Positions 25,020 to 33,903 are shown, counted from the first letter of the stretch. The stretch is 64,000 nt of DNA from UBA10205 sp035289625 (GCA_035289625.1 DATDWP010000016.1:1-64000); one strand, 5' to 3'. The notes: generated from the letters alone by a model not told the origin. Made by a program: numbers and translations.

Positions 25020-25570
25020 AAACCCTCACCGTGCAATATTTTTGATTTGAATTCAAGCTCATTGTAAAAAATTTTATCCTTTTCCTTGAGGTTTTGGATA
25101 TCTTGCGGGGTGAAAAATTTGAGGCTGACCTCCTTGCCAAGTTCGTTGGAAAATTCCTGCCTCAGTTTTCCCGCCTCAACGATGCGCTTCTTGCTATCTG
25201 AAATAATCCACAAATCAATGTCGCTTTGCTTGTCAACAGTGCCCTCAACAACGCTGCCATAAAGCCCGATGGAATCGGAAACTTTCTTGAGTGAGGAAAA
25301 GGACTTGGAATCAAGAACCTTGTTGGTGTATATTAGAGTAATTATTTCCCTTACCAAAGGATTTGACTTGTTGAGTGCAATAATTTTGCGGTTATCGCTT
25401 TTTTCAACAGAAATAAGTTTATTTTTAGAGTAAAGGTCAATGAACTGGATAATTTTTGCCGGGGAGCATTTGGCCTTTTTTGCAAGCCCGCGAACTGAAG
25501 CATTCTCCAGAATAAGTAATTCAAAAATCTGCAGGTTGAAAGGCCCTAAAAGTTTTGAAAGTCCTGTCAT
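25016..25570 (-). CDS. HTH-MNT nucleotidyltransferase (antitoxin of HEPN pair)
   Basis: About 184 residues from ATG 25570. N-terminal winged-helix part (residues ~1-75, ILENASVRGLAKKAKCSPAK) is fused to a minimal nucleotidyltransferase with GLYGSVVEGTVDKQSDIDLWI (GSx..D-x-D metal site). MNT partners nucleotidylate their HEPN toxin; the HTH would allow autoregulation (inference). An in-frame GTG at 25591 exists, but TATA GTTTATAAA at 25594-25602 is ~28 nt before ATG 25570. Confidence 0.82.
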   Translation of the reverse strand: MTGLSKLLGPFNLQIFELLILENASVRGLAKKAKCSPAKIIQFIDLYSKNKLISVEKSDNRKIIALNKSNPLVREIITLIYTNKVLDSKSFSSLKKVSDSIGLYGSVVEGTVDKQSDIDLWIISDSKKRIVEAGKLRQEFSNELGKEVSLKFFTPQDIQNLKEKDKIFYNELEFKSKILHGEGF

Positions 25571-25625
25571 ACAAATAACATAGATGTTCACAATTTATAA
25601 ACATAATGTTCACTAAAAATAAACA

Positions 25626-25808
25626 CGCGGGGGACGGGATTTGAACCCGTGAACCCTTTCGAGTAACAGCTAACTACCATCCAAACCAAATAAGAAAAGC
25701 AATTCATATTGCCGGGCTTTTTCTTTTGGTACAGCTTTTCTTTTGGGCCAAACCAAAAGAAAAGGTGTGTTAGCAGGCTGCCGCATTAGACCACTCTGCC
25801 ACCCCCGC
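25626..25808 (-). tRNA. tRNA-Ser(GCT) with intron
   Basis: Exons 25771-25808 and 25626-25671. Acceptor GCGGGGG/CCCCCGC, discriminator G, T arm ACGGG-TTCAAAT-CCCGT, anticodon stem GCAGC/GCTGT, loop CT-GCT-A-A, short variable helix CTC-GAAA-GGG. CCA not encoded. The 99-nt intron (25672-25770) follows position 37; central helix CTGC/GTAG between 3-nt bulges TA^A and TT^A fits an archaeal splice site, though the distal helix is imperfect. Promoter box CTTTTATATAAC at 25821-25832. Confidence 0.93.
25733..25764 (+). repeat. 12-bp hairpin inside tRNA-Ser intron
   Basis: CTTTTCTTTTGG, loop GCCAAA, CCAAAAGAAAAG: a perfect 12-bp stem (approximate coordinates) within the intron. Its arms resemble the pyrimidine/purine hairpin of the composite repeat in the tRNA-Leu intron and beside tRNA-Ala. 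Confidence 0.6.
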
Positions 25809-25879
25809 ATTTTAGGTGTTATATAAAAGTGCCAGGGTAAATTTAAAAGGTTTTAGAATAGGTAAACTAAATTCTTTTA

Positions 25880-25946
25880 TTGCCTCAATTTCAAACATAA
25901 AAAAATCTGTCTTGGATATAGGTCAATGGCTCACAAATTGAGGCAA
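25880..25946. repeat. 12-bp inverted repeat
   Basis: TTGCCTCAATTT (25880-25891) and AAATTGAGGCAA (25935-25946), perfect complements separated by 43 nt. Lies in the gap between tRNA-Ser and the 67-aa gene. The right arm is inside the possible micro-ORF 25926-26051. Confidence 0.45.
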
Positions 25947-26051
25947 AAGCAGGTGGCCCAAAACCGCAGCAAAGGCCTCGGTGACATAATAAAATATTTT
26001 TGTCTTATTTTTGTAAAACGAAGTTATGGTGCCCTGGCCATGCAATATTAG
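25926..26051 (+). CDS. possible micro-ORF, 41 aa, basic
   Basis: Starts MAHKLRQKQVAQNRSKGLGD and contains one hydrophobic stretch (IIKYFCLIFV). Weak A-rich element ~27 nt upstream. It lies head-on against the 67-aa gene at 26055. No family recognised and the call rests on composition alone; together with the inverted repeat it accounts for the otherwise empty 25809-26054 gap. Confidence 0.2.
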   Translation: MAHKLRQKQVAQNRSKGLGDIIKYFCLIFVKRSYGALAMQY

Positions 26052-26054
26052 AGT

Positions 26055-26258
26055 TTAAGCCCGTTTTTTATGGTGCGCCCGACTTTCAAGCCGGCTAGCT
26101 GCAGCATTGAGACGCTCAACACGCGAAGCTGAAAGTGGGTGAACAATTTTGCCCCAAATACTACCCCCCCCAGCCATTGCCTTCTCGGATCTGATTCTTG
26201 CCCTTTTTGCCCTCTGTCTGAGGGAAAAATACTCCCTGGCCTTTTTTATCAAACCCAT
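26055..26258 (-). CDS. small basic protein, 67 aa (MGLIRK group)
   Basis: Not recognised. Begins MGLIKKAREYFSLRQRAKRA, Arg/Lys/Ala-rich, ending ESRAHHKKRA. Same N-terminal style as the proteins at 21791 and 34620. Its ATG is 53 nt from that of dus on the other strand, and the GAATAAAAGG element at 26281-26290 is ~27 nt from both, so one promoter element may serve both genes. Confidence 0.6.
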   Translation of the reverse strand: MGLIKKAREYFSLRQRAKRARIRSEKAMAGGGSIWGKIVHPLSASRVERLNAAASRLESRAHHKKRA

Positions 26259-26280
26259 TCAAAGTAAAATGAAAAAGGCA

Positions 26281-26290
26281 GAATAAAAGG
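26281..26290. promoter_or_regulatory. shared divergent promoter element (dus / 67-aa gene)
   Basis: GAATAAAAGG reads as a TATA-like box for ATG 26311 on the plus strand and, as CCTTTTATTC, for ATG 26258 on the minus strand; both spacings are about 26-27 nt. Confidence 0.4.
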
Positions 26291-26310
26291 GTTTTGTTTT
26301 GAGAATTGTT

Positions 26311-27267
26311 ATGGATTTTTGCAAAATACGCGTAGATAGCCCTTTCTTTCTATCTCCCATGGCGGCAATTACAAGCCTGCCATTTAGGCTCATGTGCAAA
26401 AAGCAGGGGGCTGGGCTTGTTATTACCGAGCAGATTAATGCTACGCAAATAGCGCGCAACCCCGACCCATTCACTAATAATGAATTTTTTACAATTAAAT
26501 CAACCCCTGATGAAAAGCCCGTTGGGGTGCAGCTCTTTGGGGCTATTGAAAAGGATTTTATTGCAGCGGTTGAAGCGGTTGAAAAAAATTTTGAATTGAT
26601 AAATATCAACTGCGGCTGCCCATCGCACAGGGAAGTTTCAATAGGGGCTGGCGCTGCACTTCTAAAAAAGCCCCAAAAAATAGCAGGGATTGTAGAAGCG
26701 ATAGCAGGAGTTACAACAAAACCTGTCAGCGCAAAAATACGCCTTGGATGGAGCGAAAATGAATCTGTAAAAATTGCAAAAATAATTGAAAGGGCAGGCG
26801 CTGATGCAATAATGGTGCACGGAAGAACAGCAAGCCAGGGGTATTCCGGAGTTGCAAATTGGCAGGCAATAAAAGCGGTGCGAGAAGCGCTATCAATTCC
26901 TGTTGTTGCAAATGGGGATGCAAATTCGGCTCAAAAAGCAATGCAGATGCTAAATGAAACTGGCTGCGAATTTGGAATGATTGGAAGAAGCGCAATGACA
27001 AACCCTTATATTTTCAGGGAAATTAAGGAATTGGGAAATGGAAATGAATGGAAAGCATCTGCTTCCACAAAAATAAATGGGTTTTTTGATTATTTGCAGG
27101 CATGCGAGGAATTTGACATGGTAAAACTTTCGGACCTAAAAATAAAAGCGGTGCAATTTACAAAGGGAATCGAATTTACAAAACAAACAAGGGTTGAATT
27201 GCAAACAGCGCAGAGCGTAGAAGAAATAAAAGAGGCACTCAATAGGTTTTTGCTGGTGGTTGCATAA
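26311..27267 (+). CDS. dus: tRNA-dihydrouridine synthase
   Basis: About 318 residues. FMN-dependent reduction of uridine in tRNA D-loops. TIM-barrel signatures: FFLSPMAAITSLPFRLMCKK at the N-terminus, ININCGCPSHREVSIGAGAALL with the active-site Cys region, HGRTASQGYSG and VVANGDANSAQKA, GMIGRSAMTNPYIF. A TTG at 26299 is in frame, but the promoter element at 26281-26290 fits ATG 26311. Archaeal Dus specificity cannot be read from sequence. Confidence 0.92.
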   Translation: MDFCKIRVDSPFFLSPMAAITSLPFRLMCKKQGAGLVITEQINATQIARNPDPFTNNEFFTIKSTPDEKPVGVQLFGAIEKDFIAAVEAVEKNFELININCGCPSHREVSIGAGAALLKKPQKIAGIVEAIAGVTTKPVSAKIRLGWSENESVKIAKIIERAGADAIMVHGRTASQGYSGVANWQAIKAVREALSIPVVANGDANSAQKAMQMLNETGCEFGMIGRSAMTNPYIFREIKELGNGNEWKASASTKINGFFDYLQACEEFDMVKLSDLKIKAVQFTKGIEFTKQTRVELQTAQSVEEIKEALNRFLLVVA

Positions 27268-27284
27268 AATTTTCTGAATGCAAC
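27259..27284 (+). terminator. hairpin at the dus stop codon
   Basis: GTTGCAT (27259-27265) and ATGCAAC (27278-27284) form a 7-bp stem with the dus TAA at the loop edge, followed by TAAAATCAAAAAAAAG. Terminator-like in position; also a possible RNA-stability element. Confidence 0.4.
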
Positions 27285-27401
27285 TAAAATCAAAAAAAAG
27301 ACATCTGACCCATAAGACCTCAAGAACGTCAAGAGGGCGAAGTCGTATAATGGGCAAGACATGGCATAATGGATTTTGACATGGAGTTATTTGTTGCCGC
27401 C

Positions 27402-27713
27402 CTAGAGATTTTCTTCTATTTGCTGTTTGAACATTGGTTTTGGCATTGAACCGTGTATTTCCCCCGCAATTTCTCCATCTTTGAATATTATAAATGTCGG
27501 AATTGAGACAATACTATATTTTGAAGAGGTTTCCGGACTCTCATCCACATTCATTTTGACAAATTCGAGTTTTTCGCCAAATTCTTTTGAGAGTTCCTCA
27601 AAAATCGGGGTTGAAACCCTGCAAGGCCCGCACCAAGGGGCCCAAAAATCGACTATCACCGCTTTTTTTGATTTTATAAAATCCTCAAAATCTACATCGG
27701 TTAATTCTTTCAT
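27402..27713 (-). CDS. trxA: thioredoxin
   Basis: 103 residues, standard thioredoxin length. Active site FWAPWCGPC (Cys28/Cys31) and cis-Pro in SIPTFIIFKDGE. Cytoplasmic dithiol reductant. Divergent from nrdJ 330 nt away; thioredoxin is a common electron donor for class II ribonucleotide reductase, so this pairing is functionally sensible (inference). TATA-like TTATAAA near 27749-27756. Confidence 0.95.
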   Translation of the reverse strand: MKELTDVDFEDFIKSKKAVIVDFWAPWCGPCRVSTPIFEELSKEFGEKLEFVKMNVDESPETSSKYSIVSIPTFIIFKDGEIAGEIHGSMPKPMFKQQIEENL

Positions 27714-28042
27714 CTATTTCACCTCAGAACAAAAAATTTGCAAAAATCAATTTATAAAAAGATTCACAATAATTTAATCGCAATAACTCAATTGCAAAAA
27801 ATGTGTAAGAAAAATCATGCAGATAGGCAAAGTATTGGGACAACAGAGAGTTCGGAAAGCAAATATTGTAAATAAAATGAAACGCAAATAATTCAGATTA
27901 TAAAGTAAAGCAGCATAATAGTTAGTAAAGTAAACCGGTGTTGTGGGGCACAAAGGTTTTTATATTACAATTCGATAGATTAATTCCTTTATACACTAAA
28001 GGAAAAAACCAGGCTCAAAAATATCTAAATAGGGGGATTACA
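27714..28042. other. divergent intergenic region trxA / nrdJ
   Basis: AT-rich 329-nt region. Contains a TATA-like TTTATAAAAAG (~27760) facing trxA and TTTTTATATTACA (27956-27968) facing nrdJ, giving nrdJ a leader of roughly 55-60 nt. No gene longer than ~25 codons is convincing here. Confidence 0.5.
28031..28038 (+). promoter_or_regulatory. ribosome-binding site of nrdJ
   Basis: AGGGGGAT ends 4 nt before ATG 28043 and decides the start against the upstream in-frame extension to 27938. Confidence 0.6.
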
Positions 28043-31000
28043 ATGGCGGAAAAAAAATCAACTACTCATGGGACTCAAAAAACAAAAAACAACAAAGGCC
28101 TTGCAATACCCAGGGTTTTTACAAAAAAAGGCACTGACCCTCTTGAAACAATAGATTACGAATTTAGGACATCGATAATAAAAAACCCCGATGGCAGCAC
28201 TGTTTTTGAAATGAAAGATATCGAAATACCAAAGCAGTGGACGCAGATAGCAACCGATATTATTGCGCAAAAATATTTTAGAAAAGCAGGCGTTCCGCAA
28301 TTTGACAAGTACGCAAAACCGCTTCTTGACGAAAACGGCAAACAAATCTTAGGCCCTGAGAGGAGCGCTCGCCAGGTAGTTAATAGGCTAGCACAGACCT
28401 GGAGATGGTGGGGGGAAAAATACGGATATTTTGCAAGTGAAAATGATGCTAATGCTTTTGAAGATGAATTAAAATTCATGCTAATAAACCAGTACGCAGC
28501 GCCAAATAGCCCGCAGTGGTTTAACACGGGGCTCTATCACTCATATGGGATAAATGGCCCGGCGCAGGGGCACTATTTTGTAAATCCCGATAGTGGAATT
28601 TTGGAAAAATCAACAGATGCCTACTCACACCCACAACCACATGCGTGCGGACGCTATGACACATTGCTTTTTACTGAAAAGGGAATAATTCAACTTGGAA
28701 AAATGGTTGAAGAGAAGATGATTGGGGTAAAAGTATTTGACGGACAGCAGTTTGCCAGGGTAATTGCGGTTAAGGATAATGGCGTGAAAAAGGTTTTCAG
28801 GGCATCACTTTCAAACGGAAATTATATAGACTTCACAGATGACCATTTGGTCTTATCTGCAAAGACAAGAGACCACGCATTTGAATGGATTGAACTAAAG
28901 GACATTCTTGGATATAAGGTGCAGCAAGCTCTAAACTTGGAGCAATTACAAGGCCAGATTGTGGAAAATGTAAATGGGGCAGCCATGCAGAAGAGCATGG
29001 AAACCGAAATTGAGTTGGCAAAGGCAGAACTTTCCGGATGGATTGTTGGCGATGGGTATTTTGGCCAATATGGCAAGACTACAATGCTCGGGGTAATAAC
29101 AATCAATGATGACGAGTTTGAACATGTTAAGGGCCTATTTGAGAAAGTGCTTGGTGGATTTACAGTAACCGTGAAAAGGGAAATAAGCCCTACATATAGA
29201 ATAGTGAGGCGGGACTTTAAAAGTGTGAGAGGATTTGTAAAAGAGTACGGACTTGAAAAGAAGTCGCTTACTGCAAGCGTGCCAAATAAAATAATGCAGT
29301 CTGGTGCCGAGGTACAGCGGGCATTTTTGAGGGCACTTTTCCAGGCAGATGGATGTGTTAGGATTAGAAATAACGGCAATTCAGGGGACGTTGTACTTAC
29401 AACAATTTCTGAAGAACTTGCACATCAGGTGCAAAATGTTCTCCTCAATAACGGCATCTACTCAAGAGTGAGCCTCTGCAACGATTCGAGAAACGATAGG
29501 CATACACAGTACCATGTTGAAATCGCTTACTATTCAGAGAGGGTTAAATTTGAGAACCTAATTGGTTTTATTTCAGAGGACAAAATCAACAAGTTGCAAC
29601 GCCTTAATTTAACAGTAGACGGAAAAGAGAAGCCTATAATGTCACTTGAAACCGTATCCGCGATTGAATACCTAGGGCAAGAACCTGTGTACGATATACA
29701 AACAGAGAGCGGAAAATTTACCGCAAACGGAGTAGTTGTCCATAATTGTTTCATACAATCAGTGAGTGATGATTTGGTAAATGAAGGCGGAATTTTTGAT
29801 CTTGTAACGCGCGAGGCGCGGATTTTCAAATACGGCTCCGGGACAGGGAGCAATTTTTCAATGCTAAGAGGAAAAGGAGAACCACTCTCAGGCGGCGGAG
29901 TGAGTTCGGGCCTTATGTCTTTTCTTAAAATTTTTGACAGGGCAGCGGGGGCAATAAAATCCGGAGGCACCACGCGAAGGGCTGCAAAAATGGTAATTCT
30001 AAATGTTGATCACCCGGATATTGAAGAATTTGTAATGTGGAAAGTAATTGAGGAACAAAAAGTTGCAGCAATGGTTGCAGGAAGCAAGAGTTGCAGCTAC
30101 TATCTAAATGAAATAATGAGGCTAGCGCATGAAGGCAAATCAACTGATGTTAGAAAGAATAAAGAACTCGGGAGAACAATTCGCAGCGCCCTCAAATTCA
30201 ATGTTCCCGCAAGCTATATTTTCAGGGCCTTGCAGCTAGCAGAGCAGGGGGAAACCAGCATTGATTTTAGAACATATGATACAAATTACAATTCAGACGC
30301 GTACGCAACAGTATCGGGGCAGAATTCAAACAATACAGTTAGGATTAGCAATGATTTTATCGAAGCTGTACTAAATGATTCTGATTGGGAGTTAAAATTT
30401 AGGACAAATAAGAACATTACCCGCAAAATCAAGGCAAGGGATCTGTGGAACAAAATAGCAATTGCGGCCTGGCACTCGGCTGACCCCGGAGTGCAATATG
30501 ATGACACAATAAATGAATGGCACACCTGCCCAAATGATGGAAGGATAAATGCAACAAACCCCTGCGTAACCGGGGATACCTTAGTGCTTACAAAGGAAAA
30601 CGGGTGGCAGAGGATAGACAAACTTGTCGGAAAGGAAATAGAATTAATCACAAACATAGATTCAATGAGCACTGGTCTTACTAAAGGGTCATTTGAAACA
30701 GGCATAAAACCGGTTTATACTCTTACAACTAACGCCGGTTATGAAATAAAGCTCACTGCAGACCATAAAGTTTATACCGCAAACCGCGGGTTTGTACAGG
30801 CAGTAGAACTGACAAAAGATGATTTTGTGTGCCTACCTTCAGAGAACGTTGCTGAAATAAAAGAGCCAACTGATAAGGACTTTTTCAGGCTTTTAGGGCT
30901 CTACCTTGGTGACGGGTGCGGCTCGAGGGGGCAAATACAGCTTACAATGGATAAGGCTGAAGAGAAGGTACTCCAGAGGATGGTTGATTATTACAATAGG

Positions 31001-33706
31001 ACCTTTGAGAAAATTACACACAAAAACTGGAACAGCAAAGTATTGCAGACACAGACAACTTCGAAAATCAATGTCCTTGCAAAGAGTGCAATTGAAAAAA
31101 TTTCCCCATTTATTGACCTTTCACAAAAATCACATGAAAAAACAATTTCAGAAGAAATTTTTTCACTCGGCCTCGGAGAGCAAAAATACATCCTCCAAGG
31201 GCTGTTTACAACTGATGGCACGGTTGCAAATTACAGCGAAAAAAGCCAATATGTTGCCCTTGATTCAACAAGCCTTGAACTCCTAAAAGGGACGCAGATA
31301 ATATTGCTTGGGTTTGGAATAAAGAGCAAAATTTACAAAAACAGACGGGCAGGAAAACTTGTTGCACTGCTGCCAGGCAGCAACAGGAAGCTAAAAGAGT
31401 ATAACGTGAGGGAGATGCATAGCCTGCGCATATCAAGGAGCTCACGGTTGGTGTTTGAAAAGTTAATCGGCTTTATGGATGAATCGTATAAAGGGGCACA
31501 GTTAGCTGAGCTTAATGCCACTGTTTCAGCGTATGAGGATAAACCATTTGACCGTGTGAAATCCCTTGACTACATTGGAGAAGAAAAAGTTTATGATCTG
31601 ACAGAGCCGTTCACGCATTCATTCATAGCAAACGGGGTTTCGGTGCACAATTGCTCAGAATATGTATTTTTGGATGACACTGCATGCAATCTTGCTTCAA
31701 TAAACCTGATGCATTTTTTGAATGAAGGGGGCGAATTCCAAGTTGAACAGTTCTGCCATGCAACAAGGCTATGGACCATGGTTCTTGAAATTAGCGTACT
31801 GATGGCCCACTTCCCTTCAAAAGAAATTGCACAAAAGAGCTATGACTATAGGACTCTAGGGTTAGGGTATGCAAATTTGGGAACCCTTTTGATGGTTAAT
31901 GGAATTCCATATGATTCAGATGAAGGAAGGGCAATTTCCGGGGCGCTTAGCGCAATAATGTGCGGCGAATCTTATGCTACATCAGCTGAAATGGCAGGTG
32001 CAATCGGATCATTCCCGCGCTATGAGGCAAATAGATCGGAAATGCTAAAGGTAATAAGAAACCACAAAAGGGCAGCATACAATGCAAAGCCTTCAGAATA
32101 TGAAGGCCTTACAATAAAACCTGTAGGAATTGAACCTGAAAAGTGCCCAAAAAAATTACTAAGTGCTGCGCGCACAGCTTGGGATAGGGCGCTAACTTTA
32201 GGGGAAAAGTATGGTTATAGGAACGCGCAAGTAACAGTAATTGCGCCCACCGGAACAATTGGGCTTGTAATGGATTGTGATACTACCGGAATTGAACCTG
32301 ATTTTGCAATGGTCAAATTCAAAAAGCTCGCAGGCGGGGGATATTTTAAAATAGTAAACCAGGCCCTAACCCGCGCTTTGCAAAAACTTGCTTACCCAAA
32401 AGGCCAGATTGATGAAATTATAAAATATGTACGCGGCCACGGGACCCTTGCGGGCTGTCCTGCAATAAATAAAGAAAGCCTTTTAGCTAAAGGGTTTACC
32501 AATGAGAAAATCGGTCTAATTGAATCCCAACTTGGCAATGTATTTGAATTAAAATTTGCATTCAACAAATGGAGCATTGGAAAGGACTTTTGCATCCAAC
32601 TGGGTTTTACTGAAAAGCAGCTAAATGACCCAGAATTTGATATGCTAAAAGAATTCGGGTTCTCAAAGCAGGAAATTGATGCGGCAAATGATTATGTGTG
32701 CGGCACAATGACAATAGAAGGCGCGCCATTTTTGCGCGAAGAGCACTACCCAATATTTGATTGCGCTTCCAAGTGCGGCAAGAAAGGGAAAAGGTTCATC
32801 CACCACATGGGGCATATAAAAATGATGGCAGCAGCCCAACCGTTTATTTCAGGGGCAATTAGCAAAACAATCAATATGCCAAACCATTCAACTGTTGAGG
32901 AAATAAAGGATGCTTATTTGCAATCCTGGCAGCTAATGATAAAGGCAAATGCGCTCTACCGCGATGGCAGCAAGCTCTCACAGCCCCTCAATACAGTCTC
33001 TAGTGAAGATGAAATTGCATGGCTTGGTTCAGAAGAGGATATTGATGAAACAATTGGCCCGGCACAAATGCAGCAAAAAATTGAAATGAAATTGCAAAAA
33101 AAATCACTCCCTGCAAAAAGAAGGGGATTTGTACAAGAAGCAACAGTTGGAGGACATAAGGTTTTCATAAAAACAGGAGAGTACCCTGACGGGAATCTGG
33201 GGGAAATATTTATTGACATGTATAAAGAAGGGGCATCTTATAGGGCCCTTATGAACTGCTTTGCCGTAGCGGTTTCAAAGGCCTTGCAATACGGAGTGCC
33301 GCTTGAAGAATTTGTGGATTCTTTCACCTTCACGCGCTTTGAACCATCAGGAATTGTAAAGGGGCACGATTCGATAAAGAATTCCACCTCAATAATCGAC
33401 TACATCTTCAGGGTACTTGGATATGAGTATTTGGGAAGAACAGATTTTGTGCACATAAAACCAATAGAAGAGTCGCCGGAAGGGGAGCAGAAGAAAATAG
33501 TTCCGCAAAATAGATCAGAACTTGCAGTTCCAAAGAGCATGGAAGATCTTGATAAACCAACTTCAGAAGAAGAGCTCAAAATACGCGCAGCACGCAGCAA
33601 GGGATACACTGGCGATCAGTGCGGCTCATGCGGCTCTATGAAGGTGAAGAGGAACGGCGCGTGCACGGTGTGTGATGATTGCGGTGCAACTAGCGGCTGC
33701 TCTTAA
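28043..33706 (+). CDS. nrdJ: adenosylcobalamin-dependent (class II) ribonucleotide reductase with two inteins
   Basis: Reduces ribonucleotides to deoxyribonucleotides with a cobalamin-derived radical. 1887-residue precursor; ~1157 residues after removal of inteins at residues 202-568 and 841-1203. Extein landmarks: NQYAAPNSPQWFNTGLY, PQPHA-CFIQSVSDDL, FKYGSGTGSNFSMLRGKGEP, NATNP-CSEYVFLDDTACNLASINL, VTVIAPTGTIGLVMDCDTTG, and a C-terminal Cys cluster (CGSCGSMKV ... CTVCDDCGATSGC) for zinc binding or thiol relay. No ATP-cone is visible at the N-terminus; a free-standing ATP-cone protein lies at 36455. Start fixed by the AGGGGG site. Confidence 0.96.
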   Translation: MAEKKSTTHGTQKTKNNKGLAIPRVFTKKGTDPLETIDYEFRTSIIKNPDGSTVFEMKDIEIPKQWTQIATDIIAQKYFRKAGVPQFDKYAKPLLDENGKQILGPERSARQVVNRLAQTWRWWGEKYGYFASENDANAFEDELKFMLINQYAAPNSPQWFNTGLYHSYGINGPAQGHYFVNPDSGILEKSTDAYSHPQPHACGRYDTLLFTEKGIIQLGKMVEEKMIGVKVFDGQQFARVIAVKDNGVKKVFRASLSNGNYIDFTDDHLVLSAKTRDHAFEWIELKDILGYKVQQALNLEQLQGQIVENVNGAAMQKSMETEIELAKAELSGWIVGDGYFGQYGKTTMLGVITINDDEFEHVKGLFEKVLGGFTVTVKREISPTYRIVRRDFKSVRGFVKEYGLEKKSLTASVPNKIMQSGAEVQRAFLRALFQADGCVRIRNNGNSGDVVLTTISEELAHQVQNVLLNNGIYSRVSLCNDSRNDRHTQYHVEIAYYSERVKFENLIGFISEDKINKLQRLNLTVDGKEKPIMSLETVSAIEYLGQEPVYDIQTESGKFTANGVVVHNCFIQSVSDDLVNEGGIFDLVTREARIFKYGSGTGSNFSMLRGKGEPLSGGGVSSGLMSFLKIFDRAAGAIKSGGTTRRAAKMVILNVDHPDIEEFVMWKVIEEQKVAAMVAGSKSCSYYLNEIMRLAHEGKSTDVRKNKELGRTIRSALKFNVPASYIFRALQLAEQGETSIDFRTYDTNYNSDAYATVSGQNSNNTVRISNDFIEAVLNDSDWELKFRTNKNITRKIKARDLWNKIAIAAWHSADPGVQYDDTINEWHTCPNDGRINATNPCVTGDTLVLTKENGWQRIDKLVGKEIELITNIDSMSTGLTKGSFETGIKPVYTLTTNAGYEIKLTADHKVYTANRGFVQAVELTKDDFVCLPSENVAEIKEPTDKDFFRLLGLYLGDGCGSRGQIQLTMDKAEEKVLQRMVDYYNRTFEKITHKNWNSKVLQTQTTSKINVLAKSAIEKISPFIDLSQKSHEKTISEEIFSLGLGEQKYILQGLFTTDGTVANYSEKSQYVALDSTSLELLKGTQIILLGFGIKSKIYKNRRAGKLVALLPGSNRKLKEYNVREMHSLRISRSSRLVFEKLIGFMDESYKGAQLAELNATVSAYEDKPFDRVKSLDYIGEEKVYDLTEPFTHSFIANGVSVHNCSEYVFLDDTACNLASINLMHFLNEGGEFQVEQFCHATRLWTMVLEISVLMAHFPSKEIAQKSYDYRTLGLGYANLGTLLMVNGIPYDSDEGRAISGALSAIMCGESYATSAEMAGAIGSFPRYEANRSEMLKVIRNHKRAAYNAKPSEYEGLTIKPVGIEPEKCPKKLLSAARTAWDRALTLGEKYGYRNAQVTVIAPTGTIGLVMDCDTTGIEPDFAMVKFKKLAGGGYFKIVNQALTRALQKLAYPKGQIDEIIKYVRGHGTLAGCPAINKESLLAKGFTNEKIGLIESQLGNVFELKFAFNKWSIGKDFCIQLGFTEKQLNDPEFDMLKEFGFSKQEIDAANDYVCGTMTIEGAPFLREEHYPIFDCASKCGKKGKRFIHHMGHIKMMAAAQPFISGAISKTINMPNHSTVEEIKDAYLQSWQLMIKANALYRDGSKLSQPLNTVSSEDEIAWLGSEEDIDETIGPAQMQQKIEMKLQKKSLPAKRRGFVQEATVGGHKVFIKTGEYPDGNLGEIFIDMYKEGASYRALMNCFAVAVSKALQYGVPLEEFVDSFTFTRFEPSGIVKGHDSIKNSTSIIDYIFRVLGYEYLGRTDFVHIKPIEESPEGEQKKIVPQNRSELAVPKSMEDLDKPTSEEELKIRAARSKGYTGDQCGSCGSMKVKRNGACTVCDDCGATSGCS
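28646..29746 (+). mobile_element. NrdJ intein 1 (367 aa)
   Basis: Begins CGRYDTLLFTEKG and ends VVVHN before extein Cys (CFIQSV). Block B region is DFTDDHLVLS. LAGLIDADG helices LSGWIVGDGYF and FLRALFQADGCV both keep Asp. Frame intact. Insertion precedes the conserved Cys of ACFIQS, which in class II enzymes is an active-site cysteine region. Confidence 0.94.
30563..31651 (+). mobile_element. NrdJ intein 2 (363 aa)
   Basis: Begins CVTGDTLVLTKENGW and ends VSVHN before extein Cys (CSEYVF). Block B is LTADHKVYT; endonuclease helices FRLLGLYLGDGCG and ILQGLFTTDGTV keep both Asp residues. It differs in sequence from intein 1, so separate acquisitions are likely. It splits the conserved NPCSE motif of the reductase. 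Confidence 0.94.
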
Positions 33707-33861
33707 ATACAGTTGAAGGCTTTGGAAAACCAAATCTTTGAAAACCCTATGAGGGCAAAAATCCTTAAGGCCCACGCCGTCGTTTGAGGGCTTTTAGGGC
33801 GCCCGGATTTTGTTATGGGTAGTTATTCAAAACCTCAATTGACTCAAGAATAAAAATTTAC

Positions 33862-33877
33862 CTAATTAAGTAATTAG
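33862..33877. promoter_or_regulatory. palindrome at the 33904 promoter
   Basis: CTAATTA-AG-TAATTAG, a 7-bp inverted repeat with 2-nt spacer, ending where the TATA-like region (TTAGTTAAAC, ~27 nt before ATG 33904) begins. Position suits a repressor operator; no regulator is assigned. Confidence 0.4.
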
Positions 33878-33903
33878 TTAAACTTCTCGGAGCAGATTTT
33901 TTC

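Noticed and set aside
27810..27900. Two 24-codon frames between trxA and nrdJ
   Set aside because: Overlapping alternatives, no promoter fit, too short to support.
27938..28042. N-terminal extension of NrdJ
   Set aside because: Lacks a promoter at the right distance; AGGGGG site directly precedes ATG 28043.
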